Below, piece after piece: positions 1 to 12,175 of a DNA stretch of 64,000 nucleotides. Below the pieces are notes generated by a model that searched no databases, was not told the origin of the DNA, and saw only the letters and a program-made list of their open reading frames with translations. Numbering within the stretch: the stretch's first letter is position 1; each line of letters begins with the position of its first letter. The stretch is taken from assembly GCA_028095005.1 (NCBI GenBank), contig CM051462.1, forward strand, positions 168,795,306 through 168,859,305, given 5' to 3'. The stretch comes from Rhynchospora pubera (Eukaryota > Streptophyta > Magnoliopsida > Poales > Cyperaceae). The position numbers were made by a program, and so were the translations under genes.

Positions 1-3000
1 GTCGTGCCAGTATCCCGATATGACTTTCTGAATTTTATAATATTATCCATGCCTTCAGGGATTTGATCATGAGTCTCCGAGCCCTTGCCGGAACGGCTTT
101 TCTCCATAACATCTAGGAGAAAATAATGGTAGGAATATATTTGGTAGGGTTTTTAGTGGTGATGATCAGCCACATGGCTTCCTCGCATTTTTCTGAGCCT
201 TAAGGATTTTTCATCATATTTTTCTGAACCTCCTGTGATTTTTCATGAATTTTTAAAGGTTGTTGGATTTTTTTTTAAATAAATATAAGGCTGAGGTGGC
301 AATTTGTGATTGGCCAAAACTTGGAATATGGATTAAAAATATTTTGTTTGTATTTTGGTTATGGTTTTGGCATGACTGAATTCTCCATATTTTTCTGGAT
401 CCGTAGAAATTTAATTTGGATTTTTCTGAGTTACGGTTGAATTTCTACAAATTTTAAAATTTCCAGCAATATAATGGTGCCACATCAGCAGCAATGACAC
501 ATGGCAGATCCTGGTTGGTCCGCATCAGCAGCAAGAAAAGAGATCAGCAGCGATTTTAATTTAAGGATGTTAGACGTGGCGTTTCCTGATTGATTGTTGA
601 TAATTCATTTCACCATATTTACTCGCCACATGAACAATGCCGCAGCGGATCACAAAGTTTGGGATTGTTTTATTAAAAAGCCGTCTGTGTCTCTATGCAC
701 TTGGCGTATCATGGAACAGTCGGCCCTTTCATCTGTGAGGCCCACTGTCAGCGATACGGCATTAGCCGTTGTGTCATGCGCCGCGTCCATGTCAAACGAG
801 GAAATGACTCCCTTCCCTCTTATTCTCCTTCGTCGACAGAACGAGAGAACTCCTCGCCATGGCCGTCAAATTGAGCTTGTCAGGTGATCGTTCAGCCTTG
901 GGACAGTGCCGAATGGAATCGTGGAGCCCTCATGAGGTCGTGGGACCCGTTTATTGAGCTTGTTTCTTCTTCCTTTATTGCAATCAAACTCATCCCAATC
1001 GACTAGGGTTTAACAGAGTTTGATGATGGTTCTGGGCCTCTGATGGTTCTTGAACCAAATTGGCAAGCCTGAGAGCATCGTGGGGAATTCACAAAGCTTG
1101 GTGTGGCCTCAATTTTATTTCCGAGCCCCTCTGGCATGGTGCTTCACCTTGGCCAGGATATGCCATGGCGATGGATTGGTCAATCCAGTTGACTGGCCAT
1201 GTTGGGGGTCAACTAAGGCGTCTATGAGCTTGATGACAGATACAGGAGGGTGCCTGAACAGTCAATTTGATTGTGGAGTGTCTCTATCCAGGAGTTACTC
1301 CTCAGTTTTGATATGGCCATAGTGATAAGCTATCGGCTGGCTTTCCTTGGATCATCATTACTTCCTAGCAGCCATGAGAGCTTGATTGGGGATTGGGGAG
1401 CATATTGGCATGCTCTTGAAGGCATGTGACCTCTCAATCGAATCATAGGACCATGGTATTATGAGGCTCCTCCTTGATTTGGGTCTGTCTATAATGGTTG
1501 TGATGAGACCTCCTTGCATCAACTTGAAATTAGATGAAGGTGTGTGAGAGAGTGATAGCTTGTATCTGAGACATACCAAGCCATCAAACTAACACAATAG
1601 AGCCTTTACTGCACAGCTTCTCCTTGACATGGCCCAGGTTGAAGTGGCTGTCTCCCTCAATGCATGGGCAAGTTGAGAGGTGTGCTACTCCATGAACTCC
1701 CATACCTGCTGTCCTCTTTTTTTTATTTTTTTTTTGTTTTACCTGCTGTCCATTATCTATCTTGCTACCCTTGTTATTGTCCACAATTTTTGTTTATGTT
1801 AGCACTTAAATGATAATCCACTTAGTGCTAGATACATGTGTATTTAGTTAAGCATGGCCTATTTTAATTTCATTATTTAAGTGTAAATATAACTCTTGAC
1901 CTACATGTATATAAATGTAGAATATAAAAGAGAACAGATTTTAACTTGTTTCCTAAATGCTTATGTTAACTAATATGTCTATATACATATCTACATAGAG
2001 CGATTTTTATTTTATTCCTTACATTGCTTTCAGTTCTGTGCAAAACCAAAAAGAAAAAGAAGAATAAAAGTTGCAAAAGGAAAAGGGGATAATCTTCTTA
2101 CTTCACCAAATGTAGCTTACAAGATGATTGTTTACAACTGGAATTATAAAGTTACTATTTCTACTAAACACTTTTTTTTTTGTTTTTTTTATTTATAGCT
2201 ATCCTAATTTAATGCTCTCTGGGTGGCTGCTTGAAGATGGTTTGGCTTCTTCTCTTTGATGATTTGATGCTCAGAGCATGTGTGTATGCATTTTTTTTTA
2301 GAGGTGAGAGCTTGGTTGCCGCATGGCCATCTGATGCCCTTTTATAGGAGAAAGGGGGAGCTGCTGTAGATGGCACTAATAATCTGAACTTCAAGGGAAT
2401 TGGACGATTTTACCCCTACGTCTTTTTCTCTGGGCATCTTACCTCTTTTACACTGGGCCTCACTGCTTGTACCTAAGGAATTTTTTACTTCTTTGTTCTC
2501 ACTGACTATGCCAACAGTGAGACACTATTCATTTCAGCATTCTCATTTCAACAAGCAATAATTCCTCAAGCTGTAAGGAATCTCTTGCTGCCAATTTTCT
2601 TTTCAATTTGTCACCTCCAGTCTCATCTTGATTTAATGTGAGTTGTTCCTTGATTTATCAATTACAAATCTTCTTTGAACCCTGCAGCTCCTTTCATTCG
2701 TCATTTTTTAGGAACAGTTGACTGACCTTAGCCCAAGAACAACTTATGCCCATTTACCGTTTCTTTCTCCTCTCGCTGTACTGGTTCTTCATATGCATTT
2801 TTTTTAGGTATTGGAATCAATATAGCATCAACCATGTACTACTCATTTTCTGAAATTTGCTCACAGCTGCTCCATGGTTTTGATGGTTTTACTTCATAAC
2901 TCTTTCAATTGTTAATTCAGATAGCTCCATTAATACTCCCTGATTGTTATCTAATCATGAAATTGGATCAATTGGGTCTCATTTCCATCAATTTGGCATG

Positions 3001-3960
3001 TTTCGAATTTTCAGGCCATGAAGAATGGAGCCTTCTTCACCTCAAACCGACTGGAGAGTATGGAATTAAACTTATCTGTTAGCGTTGGGATTCCATTCTC
3101 TCGCAATTAAATGCTCAGTCATCATGGCGTGGCAGAGAGGTGAGTTGAGGTGCGCCAATGGAATCATTGTGTTTCAGTAGCTGCGTGAGAGAGAAAGAGG
3201 AGACAGCAATGAGCGAGCTCCTGTGCCCAGCGCGAGAAGAAGAGGAGAACGAGATTCCATTCCCTGCCATCATTACTTGGCTTCGTTTTTCAACAGGCGT
3301 GCGAGAGGAGGGGTCCATCTCATGCGTCATGGCGTTCGTCAGAGGAGGTTCTCTTCGTCATGGCGTGCGTCAGAAACAGAAGAAATCGGAACGGAGAAGA
3401 GAGACGGAGGAGATGAGTTGCTTGGGCCAGGCCGTTTCTCTCCCTTTTTTTATTTGGGCTTTCCTTTTTTTTTGTTTGAGTTGATGTGGGCCGGGCTGAA
3501 GCAAAGTGGGTCAAAGCAGCAAAATATTATTTGATCATGGATGATCATGGAAAATTTGTCACACGAATCTTGATGCGATGTTTTCACCCTTTTCCCTTGC
3601 CACAATCTGATGTATAGTCGTATATTTCATGTATAAATATACATGAAGTTATACTACTATCTTTTTATTTGTACCTCGAGGTGTAATTTATGCTTTTCAT
3701 GGATCCAAAGAAATTTATATTGCATGCTAAATTAACATGATTAATATTAGCATTAAAATTTAGACCACTTGGTTTGGCATGGCATTGAAATTTTTAATGG
3801 TCATATTCGCGAATATGTTCTCCCGATTTATCCGGGGTAATGTTTAGGCTAGTCTGAAAATTTATTTCTTAATCATGAACCCCCATTCGACTGCTTATAG
3901 TAGCCTAAAAAATTTTTGTACCGTCGTCCGGTAATTATGGCAATATTTTAGGGTTCAACA
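1..3960. other. Unassigned non-coding region
   Basis: I see no gene here that I can support. The only open frames are short, overlap on both strands and match no family I know. The stretch 3115-3530 is richer in G+C and has overlapping ORFs on both strands without domain signals. A TATA-like box reads on the minus strand at about 2334-2351, and the DNA downstream of it resembles a leader, so an old LTR or a promoter is possible but unproven. Many homopolymer T runs are present. Confidence 0.4.
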
Positions 3961-3987
3961 GGTACAAATAAAAATCTAACAATTTAC

Positions 3988-6900
3988 TCAAGGCGGTGCC
4001 TCTTGGACTTGTTGGAAGAATGTTGAATCAATTTCAATTCCAATTTTGTGCTCGCACATAATTGCTGCCATAGGTATGCCCTGATAGCTGACACCCCTCC
4101 TCCTTGCGTGATTGGCCATATCATGGGCTGGTCTAACAGCTTCTCTGCTCACATGCTGAATACAAACCATGTTTCTTAGAGTTTCCATGCGCTGTGCGAT
4201 ATTTGCTATTATCGGCCTTGCTTGCCATGATGGAATTGAGTCCAGGTTATCCTCCACCAATGCATTTACCAGATTAAAGCAATCACAGAATATTTGCACT
4301 CTTTGAATACCCCTTTCATAAATAAGTTTCTGAACCCATTGCATTGCTTTCAATAATGTCTTGGCCTCGGCTTGAAACGGATCAGCTGAGTCATGCTTTT
4401 CCATTCCCATTTCTTCCAGCAATCCTTGACAGTAAACCAAAAAATCACTACCAGCTCTCTTTGAGGTGTCCCAAGAAGCATCTATGATTATTTGCCAACC
4501 ATATGGTGCATATTCATACGGCATCACCTCTTTAGGCACTAGCATGGACCTACTGCTTCCAACACCATTATTCCTTCTTCCTTCCCAGTTCTGTATCTTC
4601 TTGCACACTCCACCTGGATCAAATTTTTTACTTCGAAAAATCATCTCATTTCTTGCTAGCCATATTTCCCACAACGTATAACAGAAAATGGGGATTCTCT
4701 CTTCACTCATGTTTTGTGTAATGGCCTCCACAGCATCAGAAATGTTCAAAGGCAGGCTATCAGTTCTAATTTCCCAGGCATCCGCCGAACCAAACCATTC
4801 TCGAGCCTTCACAAAAGAAGAAACAGTGCATAGCATACTCATTTTCCTGATTGCATCTTATGCACCTTGGTGAAAAAAAGTGTATTCTGGCATGCATATT
4901 TTGCGCAAGTGGCAGCCCATTTGTCAGTAACCTCCACATAAAGGTTTTCACTTTGGGTATTATATGTTTCCATTTCCAAATGTACTGCCATCGCACTTCT
5001 TGAGCTTGGTTCCCCCTTCTCCTCAACAGGCACTCATATCCGTCCTTGACCATGTAGTTGCCATACTTATTACCATCCCAAACCAACTTGTCCCTCATGT
5101 TAACAGTCCTACACGGCTTTTGGCCCGACTGTTCTATGTGGTTCAGTGCTCCCAACCCTAACAGTCTAATCACCTCAGCCCTTCTCCACTGGTCAGTTTC
5201 AAAATAAAAAATTTCAGCTACTGTTAATCTTCTGTCCGCTCTGCATGCTTGTTCAGCTATTTGCCACTCTGTGTACCAAGGTTGAGATAAAACCTTTATT
5301 CTTGCACCATCTCCTATTTGCCATTTAATATTTCGTTTGAAAAATTCTCTCATTTTCATTGCCTGCCGCCACAAAGGACTTGTGCCTGCTATATTTGACG
5401 CCCTCCAAAAACCCAGGTTTTGGTAATATTTGCCCTTACATACTTGCACCCACAGTTTATCAGCATCACTTATCATTGCCCATATCAGCTTGAGGTATAA
5501 CGCCTCTCCAAAGAGTTGTAACTGCCTGATCCCTAGCCCTCCTTGCTCTCTTGATTGACAAATTCTTTGCCAAGAAACAAAGGACATGTATCTCACTTGA
5601 TCCGTCTTCCCCCAAAAGAACTTTGCAATTAAACTTTCCATCTTTTTTATAATTCCTTTAGGAATCATTTCCACACTCATGATGTAAACAAGGATGCTCA
5701 TCAGTACCGATTGAATCAGGACTAATCTCCCAGCATGGGACAACAAATTTGACCGCCAGCCTGTTAGTTTTGAATTCAGCTTCTCAAGTAACATGATCCC
5801 TGTCTTCTTTGCACAGTTTTTTGGTGTCAGTAGTGCACCTAAATACCTTTCCTCCACCTCATATTCTTCAATAGTGAGCATGTTGTGCACCATCTGGATT
5901 GACTGTTGATCACATCTTTTTGAGCACCACACCTTGGATTTCGCCGGGTTGATGACTAGACCCGACGCTCTGCCAAATTGCTCCATGATTGTGGTCAATT
6001 GTTGTATTTCCTCCTACTCCGCATAACCTGTTAAGATAAGATCATCTGCATAAATAACATGGGTTAGTGCGGGACACATGGGGGCCAGCTTAACACCTCT
6101 TATTTGTTCATTTTCCTGCGCCATCCTCAACTTTCTTGTTAACATTTCCATCACCATTATGAAGCAATATGGCGACATCGGGCATCCTTGACGGAGCCCT
6201 CTAGTAGGGTTACTGAACCCGTCCCCTGTGCCATTAATTTTGATGGTTATTTTTGCATTTTTGAAAGAGGATAACATCAATTTAATAAATTTTGGAGGCA
6301 CATTTAGGGTTAGCATGGCATGTTGCAAAAAGACCCAATCCAACTTGTCAAAGGCCTTAGAAATGTCAGCCTTTAACATGAAGGTTTTATGTTTGTAATT
6401 GGCTGAGCTGAAAGAGTGTATGGCTTCCTTCACCAGGATAATACTATCAGTGATGCATCTTCCAAAAATGAATGCCGTCTGCTCTTTTGAGATGATCTTC
6501 TGCATGTAAGGCCTCAACCTATTTGCCACAATTTTCTTTACCAACCGGTAAGTAACATTACCGATGCTAATCGGTCGGTAGTCAGTCGGGGACAGCGCCT
6601 TATGCTTCTTGGGTATCAAAACCACATTACATCCCAGCCATTGATCTGGCACCTGAGCACTAGAGAAAATTTTCTTTATTTGGCTTACTAAATCACTTCC
6701 CAGTATATGCCAGTGTTGTTGTAGGAAGCTACAAGTAACACCATCTGGTCCTGGACTTTTGTCTGGCCCCATTTGAAACAAAATTCTCTTGACCTCATGA
6801 AAATCTGGTAGCCTTGTTAAGTGCTGGTGGGCTGACTCTGGGATTGTAGGCCATCTATTATTTTGTAAAGGCTGAAGGAAATCACGGAGTGTTTGTTGGG

Positions 6901-8317
6901 TATGATTCGAGTTAGGTTGTTGGGTTGGAGCAGAGGTTCTTGTATGATGAGTCGGACTCAAGTTCAGTGTTGTTTGGATCGGGTTGGAGAGATGTGGTTG
7001 TCGAGTCAGGTCAGGGGCTAGTGGCTGATGGGTCTGATCCGAGATCATGGATTGTTGGGTCGGGTTCAGAGTTAGTGGTTCCTGGATTGGGTCAGAGAGT
7101 ATTGATTGTTGGGTCATATATGGGGTTGGGCTGTACAGGTTTTTGAAGTAATTGACAAAGCAAGCACGTATTTTCTTCTCATCTCCCGTTAATCTTCCGG
7201 CCTCATCCTCCATCGCCGTTATTAGATTATGCCGGCGGCGATTTGTCGCCACTATATGGAAGAATTTTGTGTTGCGGTCTCCTCCCTCCTCCCGTTGCAT
7301 CCGCGCTCTTTGCCTCCAGTATAGTTCATGCTTTGCCTCCACCTCATTGTATTCCTTTAATAGCCTTGCTTCTAGTGCATGGTCTCGAACTGCAGGGTGC
7401 TGCAATTGCACCTTGTAAATTTTTCCAGCTAACTCATCGAGCATTTTCTTTGGAGTTGGATGCTTTCTGGCCCACACTTGAATATTTTCTTTCATGCTTT
7501 TCCACCGATCCTGCCAAGACATATTGCTATCTTGTTTCCATTTTTCAACCCAAGCTTGCTGAAAATCGGATTCCTCAAACCACCAGTTTTCCATCTTGAA
7601 TTCTTTTCCCCTATCTGGCGATTTTTTAATACGCAACAGGATGGGACAGTGATCGCTATGGATCATGGGGAGGTGGTTGACATAAGCATTCGGGTACAAT
7701 TGTAACCAATCTGGAGTTGCAAGGACACGGTCAAGTCTTTGGTAAATAGCCTTCGAAACATTTCTATTGTTGGTCCAGGTATAAGCCGGTCCCTTATAGC
7801 CAATATCTACTAGACCGGACTTAAAGACAAAATTCTGAAAATCGAGTGTGTGTTGCTTGACCCGACTGCTACCTCCATACTTCTCACTGGAATCCAGAAT
7901 GTCATTAAAATCACCAACTAGACAGACCCGACCATGAAGGTTTATGATTTGAGTTAGGGTTTCCCAAATTAATCTACTTTGGAAATGATTAGGATCACCA
8001 TAAACCCCTAGCAATACCCAAGGCGGCTTGTCCTTGACTGTTATCCGAGCGCAAATGTAACTAAGAGAGGAGTTGAGAACCTGGATGTCAACAGAGTTGC
8101 TCCAAGCCATGCATAGACCTCCAGCCGTGTCCCGGGCCGGCACAATGATGTAATCTAAGGTTGGTACAGAATTCATAAACCTCGTCATCCTTCTCCTCGA
8201 GGACTTCGTCTCTGATAAGAAAATAATGTTCGCTTTTGTTGCTCGGAGAGTGTCTCGCAGGAATTGTTTTTTCCGCGGGCCCCCGAAGCCGCGGCAATTC
8301 CATGAATTGACATTCAT
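3988..8317 (-). pseudogene. LINE ORF2: endonuclease / reverse transcriptase / RNase H, broken
   Basis: ORF2 nicks target DNA and copies the element RNA (target-primed reverse transcription). It starts at the ATG at 8317. An APE-type endonuclease fills roughly residues 1-230, with WNCRG, FLSETK, GDFND and SDHCP motifs. A low-complexity linker spans about residues 390-475. The reverse transcriptase follows, with KSPGPDG, LIPKK, KADISKAFD, GLRQGCPMSP and catalytic YADD. After that come a zf-RVT segment (FMWRLLTNGLPL) and a C-terminal RNase H with conserved acidic residues (IDASW, AEAKTLL, CDC, AHDMANHAR). One in-frame TAG at 6014-6016 lies just after YADD and the frame is otherwise unchanged. 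A single frameshift near 4795-4842 moves zf-RVT and RNase H into another frame. The frame ends at 3988. All key catalytic residues are kept. Confidence 0.9.
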
Positions 8318-9351
8318 TGAGAACGTGGAGGCGAGTTTGGGATCGCCTCCCTGGCCCGCTTGCAGTTTATCTGCACGGCTGCAATATCTTTCTGTGTCTC
8401 CTCCAAGGTTGTTTGTTGTACCACCACTGTACTTAGATCAACTCCCCTCCTCAATTTTTTCACTATTCCCCGACTACTTGATTCAACACTGCCCTCTCCA
8501 TCTGCATCCCTCTGGTTTTGTGACCCACTATTAGCCCCAGCCGAGTGATGGCTCGAGGTAGGCAGGGTTGTACCTTGTGTATTTTCACGTGGGACTCGAG
8601 TTCTATCTGTAATCCATCTACCAAGCTGAGTTTAAGGTATCTCCTTATTGTATTTCCCTTATTGCTTTAGTCTCCATGCCCTCATTTTTGTTGGACAATT
8701 GGCATGGTCATGGCCAATGAAACCGCAAAACAAACACACATTCATCACTCCTATGTAAACAATATAAGCCCAGAAAGAGGGCTTATTCTTTCTATTAACC
8801 GGCACCTTTGGGATGAGTGATTTATTAATCTTGACCAAGACCAGCTGCTTGTAAACTTTTTGGTTACCACAAAAACATATCTTAATATCAGAGAGAGGTA
8901 TTCCCACCTTCTTAAAAACAAGCTGCACTCCATCGAGGTTTATCGACTCTGGTAGCACGCCATGTACCTCCACCCAAGTTGTCATTTCATTCACTTGAGG
9001 GTTACTTGTATCCTCAATCCCTCTCGCCATCCTGCACACGACCATGTCACCCCTAATATGCCATCCTCCTTTTAAGACATAAAACATATCCTCTTGGCAT
9101 TTAAATTCTATTATGAAATGGTTTGACCCTGCTGCCTCAATTTCAGTGTCAGGGTGCACCGCCCAGGCATTTCTCATGGTGGTCGAAAATAGGGTGTGAG
9201 ATATGGATCTATGAGTGAGTACTCTTGCCACAATACATGTCGGCCAGTTTCTTTCTTTTTCAGCATCCAGAGGTATCTCTACTGCTTCCTCATTATCGTT
9301 CGAGCTTAAGGACGCAAACTGCGCCAAGAACTCTTCATCATTCAGCTCCAT
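8314..9351 (-). pseudogene. LINE ORF1: DUF4283 RNA-binding protein with zinc knuckle, broken
   Basis: ORF1 is the nucleic-acid-binding partner of ORF2. From the ATG at 9351, about 200 residues resemble the DUF4283 domain of plant LINE and retroelement proteins. A CCHC knuckle CLFCGFIGHDHANC (C-x2-C-x4-H-x4-C) follows. The frame then meets a TAA at 8659-8661 and a second stop 27 bases further on. It continues open in the same frame through a Ser/Thr/Gln-rich tail (starting near GRWITDRTRVPRE) to a TGA at 8314-8316. That TGA shares bases with the ORF2 ATG at 8315-8317 (ATGA). The intact protein would be about 345 residues. The two stops are the only lesions I see. Confidence 0.8.
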
Positions 9352-10039
9352 ACAATTTTTGAAGGGAAACTGATTCTTTTGTTTGTGGTTGGAACTGTTT
9401 GAATGAAGCGTGGATGATGTAGGAATTGGCCAAGTATGGATTCAGGGGTTTTAATTTAGGTGAGTGAATCAGGTAGGAGTATTTATGAATTTCATTCAAT
9501 GAGCCGTATTTAATTAGGTGATTTTTTGTTTCATTTATGGGTGGCTTTTCTGCGGGGTCAGGGAGACAGTTGGCTAAGTTGGAATGGTGAGAGATAGGGT
9601 TTTTAATGGTGTGGTTAATTTGGTTTTTGGATTGGGAGACAGTTAACGCCTGCAGTTTCCTTGGTCTATGAGTCTCCATGGGAACTTTTATGGACCCCAT
9701 TACAGCTGGGGATTGTAGGTGGTGTGTTTGGTTAGTATCTCCACTAATTACCCTTGTCATGTTCAATTGATTCAAGTCTGGAGAAACTTCACCCGGTCCC
9801 ACGGTTGAGTCAACCTCACGTTTCTTTAAGATTGAATTTATATCAACTTTCTTCAGCTTTTGTCTTTTGTACCTGCGTGCTTTACACCTCTTCAAAGAGA
9901 TCTTGCAATCTTTGCCTCTTGGTTTAGTTTCATGCGAGCAGGTATTGAACTCATTTGCCTTTCCTGGTTCATCATACACTGGAATGCCCATATGCTGTAG
10001 AGGCTGTAAATCATAATTAATGGAAGTGGAAATGGACAT
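9338..10039 (-). CDS. Upstream ORF of the LINE, function unknown
   Basis: An open frame of 233 codons in the LINE 5' region. It ends 14 nt inside the start of ORF1, in another frame. The protein is basic and polar, with a Lys/Arg-rich stretch (KRCKARRYKRQKLKK) near residue 55 and many Asn, His and Pro residues later. I recognise no domain. It could be an extra LINE ORF, the tail of an ORF1-like sequence from another copy, or host DNA picked up at the 5' end. The long frame and the overlap argue weakly for coding. Confidence 0.35.
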   Translation of the reverse strand: MSISTSINYDLQPLQHMGIPVYDEPGKANEFNTCSHETKPRGKDCKISLKRCKARRYKRQKLKKVDINSILKKREVDSTVGPGEVSPDLNQLNMTRVISGDTNQTHHLQSPAVMGSIKVPMETHRPRKLQALTVSQSKNQINHTIKNPISHHSNLANCLPDPAEKPPINETKNHLIKYGSLNEIHKYSYLIHSPKLKPLNPYLANSYIIHASFKQFQPQTKESVSLQKLYGAE

Positions 10040-10360
10040 GGAAGTGGATTGTAGAGAGTAACTTCATTTAAAATAAACACAGAAAAGTAAGAGAGGTGTG
10101 ATGGTAGGTATGAAGTAAAAAGGTCAGATAAATTGGTTAAAATAAGGCTGGCTAAGTTTAATAGTTTAGGAAGGTCAGAGTAGAGCAAATTGAAATTAGA
10201 ATTTAGGGGTATGGATCAGAGCTATAAAGAAGAAAGAGGTGTTAAAAGGGCAGCAGAGCAGAGGTAATAAATGAGTTCAAAACTATAGCCATCAGAAACA
10301 GAATAATTAATGAACTTCACACAGGCATTTCCTCAAACAGGTACAGTGCAGTATACTAGG

Positions 10361-10380
10361 AAGAGAGAGAGGAGAAAGAG

Positions 10381-10411
<31 letters not shown>

Positions 10412-10412
10412 G
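10361..10412. repeat. (GA)n microsatellite
   Basis: About 50 bp of nearly pure GA repeat with a few interruptions. On the minus strand it is a (CT)n tract that would form the very 5' end of the LINE. Plant leaders often carry CT-rich tracts. Confidence 0.8.
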
Positions 10413-10420
10413 GGTACAAA

Positions 10421-10878
10421 ATTGGGTGCCCAGCAAGCTTTGGTATTTAGGTCAATTAGTATCCTGGGGGAAGTTGGCAGCGCACAAGGGAATTCTTTCT
10501 TTGCTCCCTTGTTTGTAATCCTACCCTCACTGTCAAAGTTACTAATAATGACTGATGTCTGCTGGTACGGACTTGTATTGGCGCACGCTCATTTTTTAAT
10601 TTGAAGGCTTGTCGAACTTGCATACTCTATTTTTAATTAATTAGATAGATTCCAAATAATTCCATATATCAAAGGATCATATAATTTCATGAAAAGAATA
10701 AAAAAAATATTCTTATGTTCCAAACAATTATTTAAATTGACTTCTACAAATGATAACGCACTGTAAATTCAATAATTTTGCAAAGCTCATTCAACTTAAG
10801 AAGTCTAAATGTAGTAAAAATAAATATAAATATAAACTCTACCACTAACAAAGTACAATTTTGAAAAGCAAATGGTCA
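10421..10878. other. AT-rich spacer
   Basis: No gene or repeat recognised between the LINE and the CASP-like exon. Confidence 0.5.
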
Positions 10879-11170
10879 TCAGCTTCTCTTGTAGGCAGTC
10901 ACCAAAGAGAGAATTATTAGTGCCAGGTAAAGGGCTACAGCAAACATAGACATCGCTATGGATGCTACTATTTGTAACCCAGCTGTATCATAGCGTCGTA
11001 CGCTTTTGACACATGCAGCTCCATTGGCGGTCAGAAGCATGGAGACGGCAACTATATCAGCAATTGCAATCAATAGTTTTAGACTTGAGGATTTTGATTT
11101 CTTGATAATTGATATTAGCAGTGAAATTATGGAGTAGATTAATACGAGCAAGTTCACTGCAATAAAGTAC
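10879..11170 (-). pseudogene. CASP-like protein, 3' exon (three membrane segments)
   Basis: The exon encodes about 97 residues with three hydrophobic segments. YRYFIAVNLLVLIYS corresponds to TM2 of CASP-like proteins. LKLLIAIADIVAVSMLL is TM3, followed by TANGAA, close to the usual TxGxxA pattern. SIAMSMFAVALYLALI is TM4, and the protein then ends YKRS. CASP-like proteins (DUF588) are four-TM plant plasma-membrane proteins related to Casparian-strip scaffold proteins. A splice acceptor (ATATAG before GTACTT) lies at the exon start and implies phase 2. The family's first TM and extracellular loop should be upstream, but I cannot find them in 11171-11760. The locus is therefore either a decayed gene or has an exon I fail to see. 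Confidence 0.6.
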
Positions 11171-11279
11171 CTATATAAAAACAAAAAAGTGCACTTTTAG
11201 TTCATCAATAATTCAATATCGATCTTTGAAGTTCTATAAATTATTTCGAAATCATTAATTATTCTACTGGGTTTCTTTT

Positions 11280-11328
11280 GTAGCCTACCCCAACTTTGTT
11301 TGGGACAAAAGACTTAGTTGTTGTTGTA
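11280..11328 (+). repeat. SINE/RTE-type 3' tail remnant
   Basis: About 50 bp with a CCCCAACTT...TTTGGGAC hairpin followed by GACTTAGTTGTTGTTGT. From memory this matches the 3' end shared by plant TS-type SINEs and RTE LINEs, which end in TTG repeats. Only the tail is present. It sits in the presumed intron of the CASP-like locus. Confidence 0.45.
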
Positions 11329-11760
11329 TTAATTCCACTTTTTTTAAAAAAAGGTTTCCACTGTAAAATAAATTTGAGAAAAGTTCTTAATCCTGACACA
11401 GTTTTACGAATGGAGTTGCAACTTGCAAGTCAATAAGCTCCACAAAGGAGAAGGATAGCATTCAAATATAAAGTCTACATATAAACTAAAATCTTATTGA
11501 AAGAATTTACGTCCTAGCTTGTTAGAAGGTCAATAAATAAACGTAAGATTACTGTGATCAGAGACCTCGCATTACTAGGAATCCGCTAATTGGCTGAAAG
11601 CTAGTTTGCTAGCTTTTCTGCTTTTGTACATAAGTCAACAACCAATTAGGTAAAAGTATATATAGCCTACTTCTTTTTTATTTTTTTCCCCCGGTAATGT
11701 AACTATATTGCCAACTTTTTGGTCGTTTTGCATTCTTTGAATATAGTAAATATTCCTTAC

Positions 11761-12102
11761 TTGAGAACTGAGGTGATATAAAAACTCGAGTCCATGTAGT
11801 ACTTGAGGTGTATTCTGGTCATGATCACAGTCGCGAAGAATGTGGCCGTAATCGACATACCACGTGCTATATATGTGCCCGATAATCCCCTCAGACGACG
11901 GTGGAGTCATAATGACCTGCATATCCTTTTTTTGTGGTTCTATGTATGGTGGCTGGGGCTGCGTAAATGGCAGGGGGTGCTGTGTCACTGGTGCCTGCGG
12001 AAGCATAACTGGCTGGTTGGCTTGCTCCATATATACGTTGCTGCTGCACATAAGTGTTGGGTGCTGGGTAAATTGAAGTGGCCTGTTTTCTCTATAGGCC
12101 AT
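11761..12102 (-). CDS. Putative first exon upstream of the CASP-like exon, Pro/Gln-rich
   Basis: From the ATG at 12102, 114 codons run to a good splice donor (CAA|GTAAGG, donor at 11755-11760). The unspliced frame continues to 11635. The product begins MAYRENRPLQFTQHP and has a Pro/Gln-rich stretch, then IIGHIYSTWYVDYGHIL. I recognise no domain and there is no membrane segment. A TATA box lies 74 nt upstream, so this looks like a real transcribed first exon. It may belong to the CASP-like exon at 10879-11170, but the phases do not fit directly (phase 0 donor, phase 2 acceptor), so a middle exon would be needed. It could also be a separate small gene. Confidence 0.4.
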
Positions 12103-12175
12103 TCTCTTTTGTTCTTTGTGTATTCTGATTTTGAATTTGCCTGAAGGCGATAGATGGAGACTGTTGTTACGGGGA

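Larger units (their letters stand above)
3969..10412 (-). mobile_element. L1-like plant LINE (non-LTR retrotransposon)
   Basis: A minus-strand LINE with ORF1 (DUF4283 plus zinc knuckle) and ORF2 (endonuclease, reverse transcriptase, zf-RVT, RNase H). The boundaries are inferred from an 8-bp direct repeat GGTACAAA at 3961-3968 and 10413-10420. That places a pyrimidine-rich (CT)n tract at the element's 5' end and the ORF2 stop about 20 nt from its 3' end. I see no clear poly(A) tail, so the ends are only moderately supported. The coding part 3988-9351 is certain. Visible damage is small: two stops in ORF1, and one stop plus one frameshift in ORF2. It is therefore a fairly recent but inactive copy. 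The RNase H domain and the ORF1 type fit plant L1-clade elements. Confidence 0.85.

Noticed and set aside
594..1322. Two plus-strand ORFs of 90-97 codons
   Set aside because: Composition and lack of motifs give no reason to call them genes.
3115..3534. Overlapping ORFs in a GC-richer stretch, considered as a small gene
   Set aside because: Open frames exist on both strands at once, with no domain, promoter or splice support.
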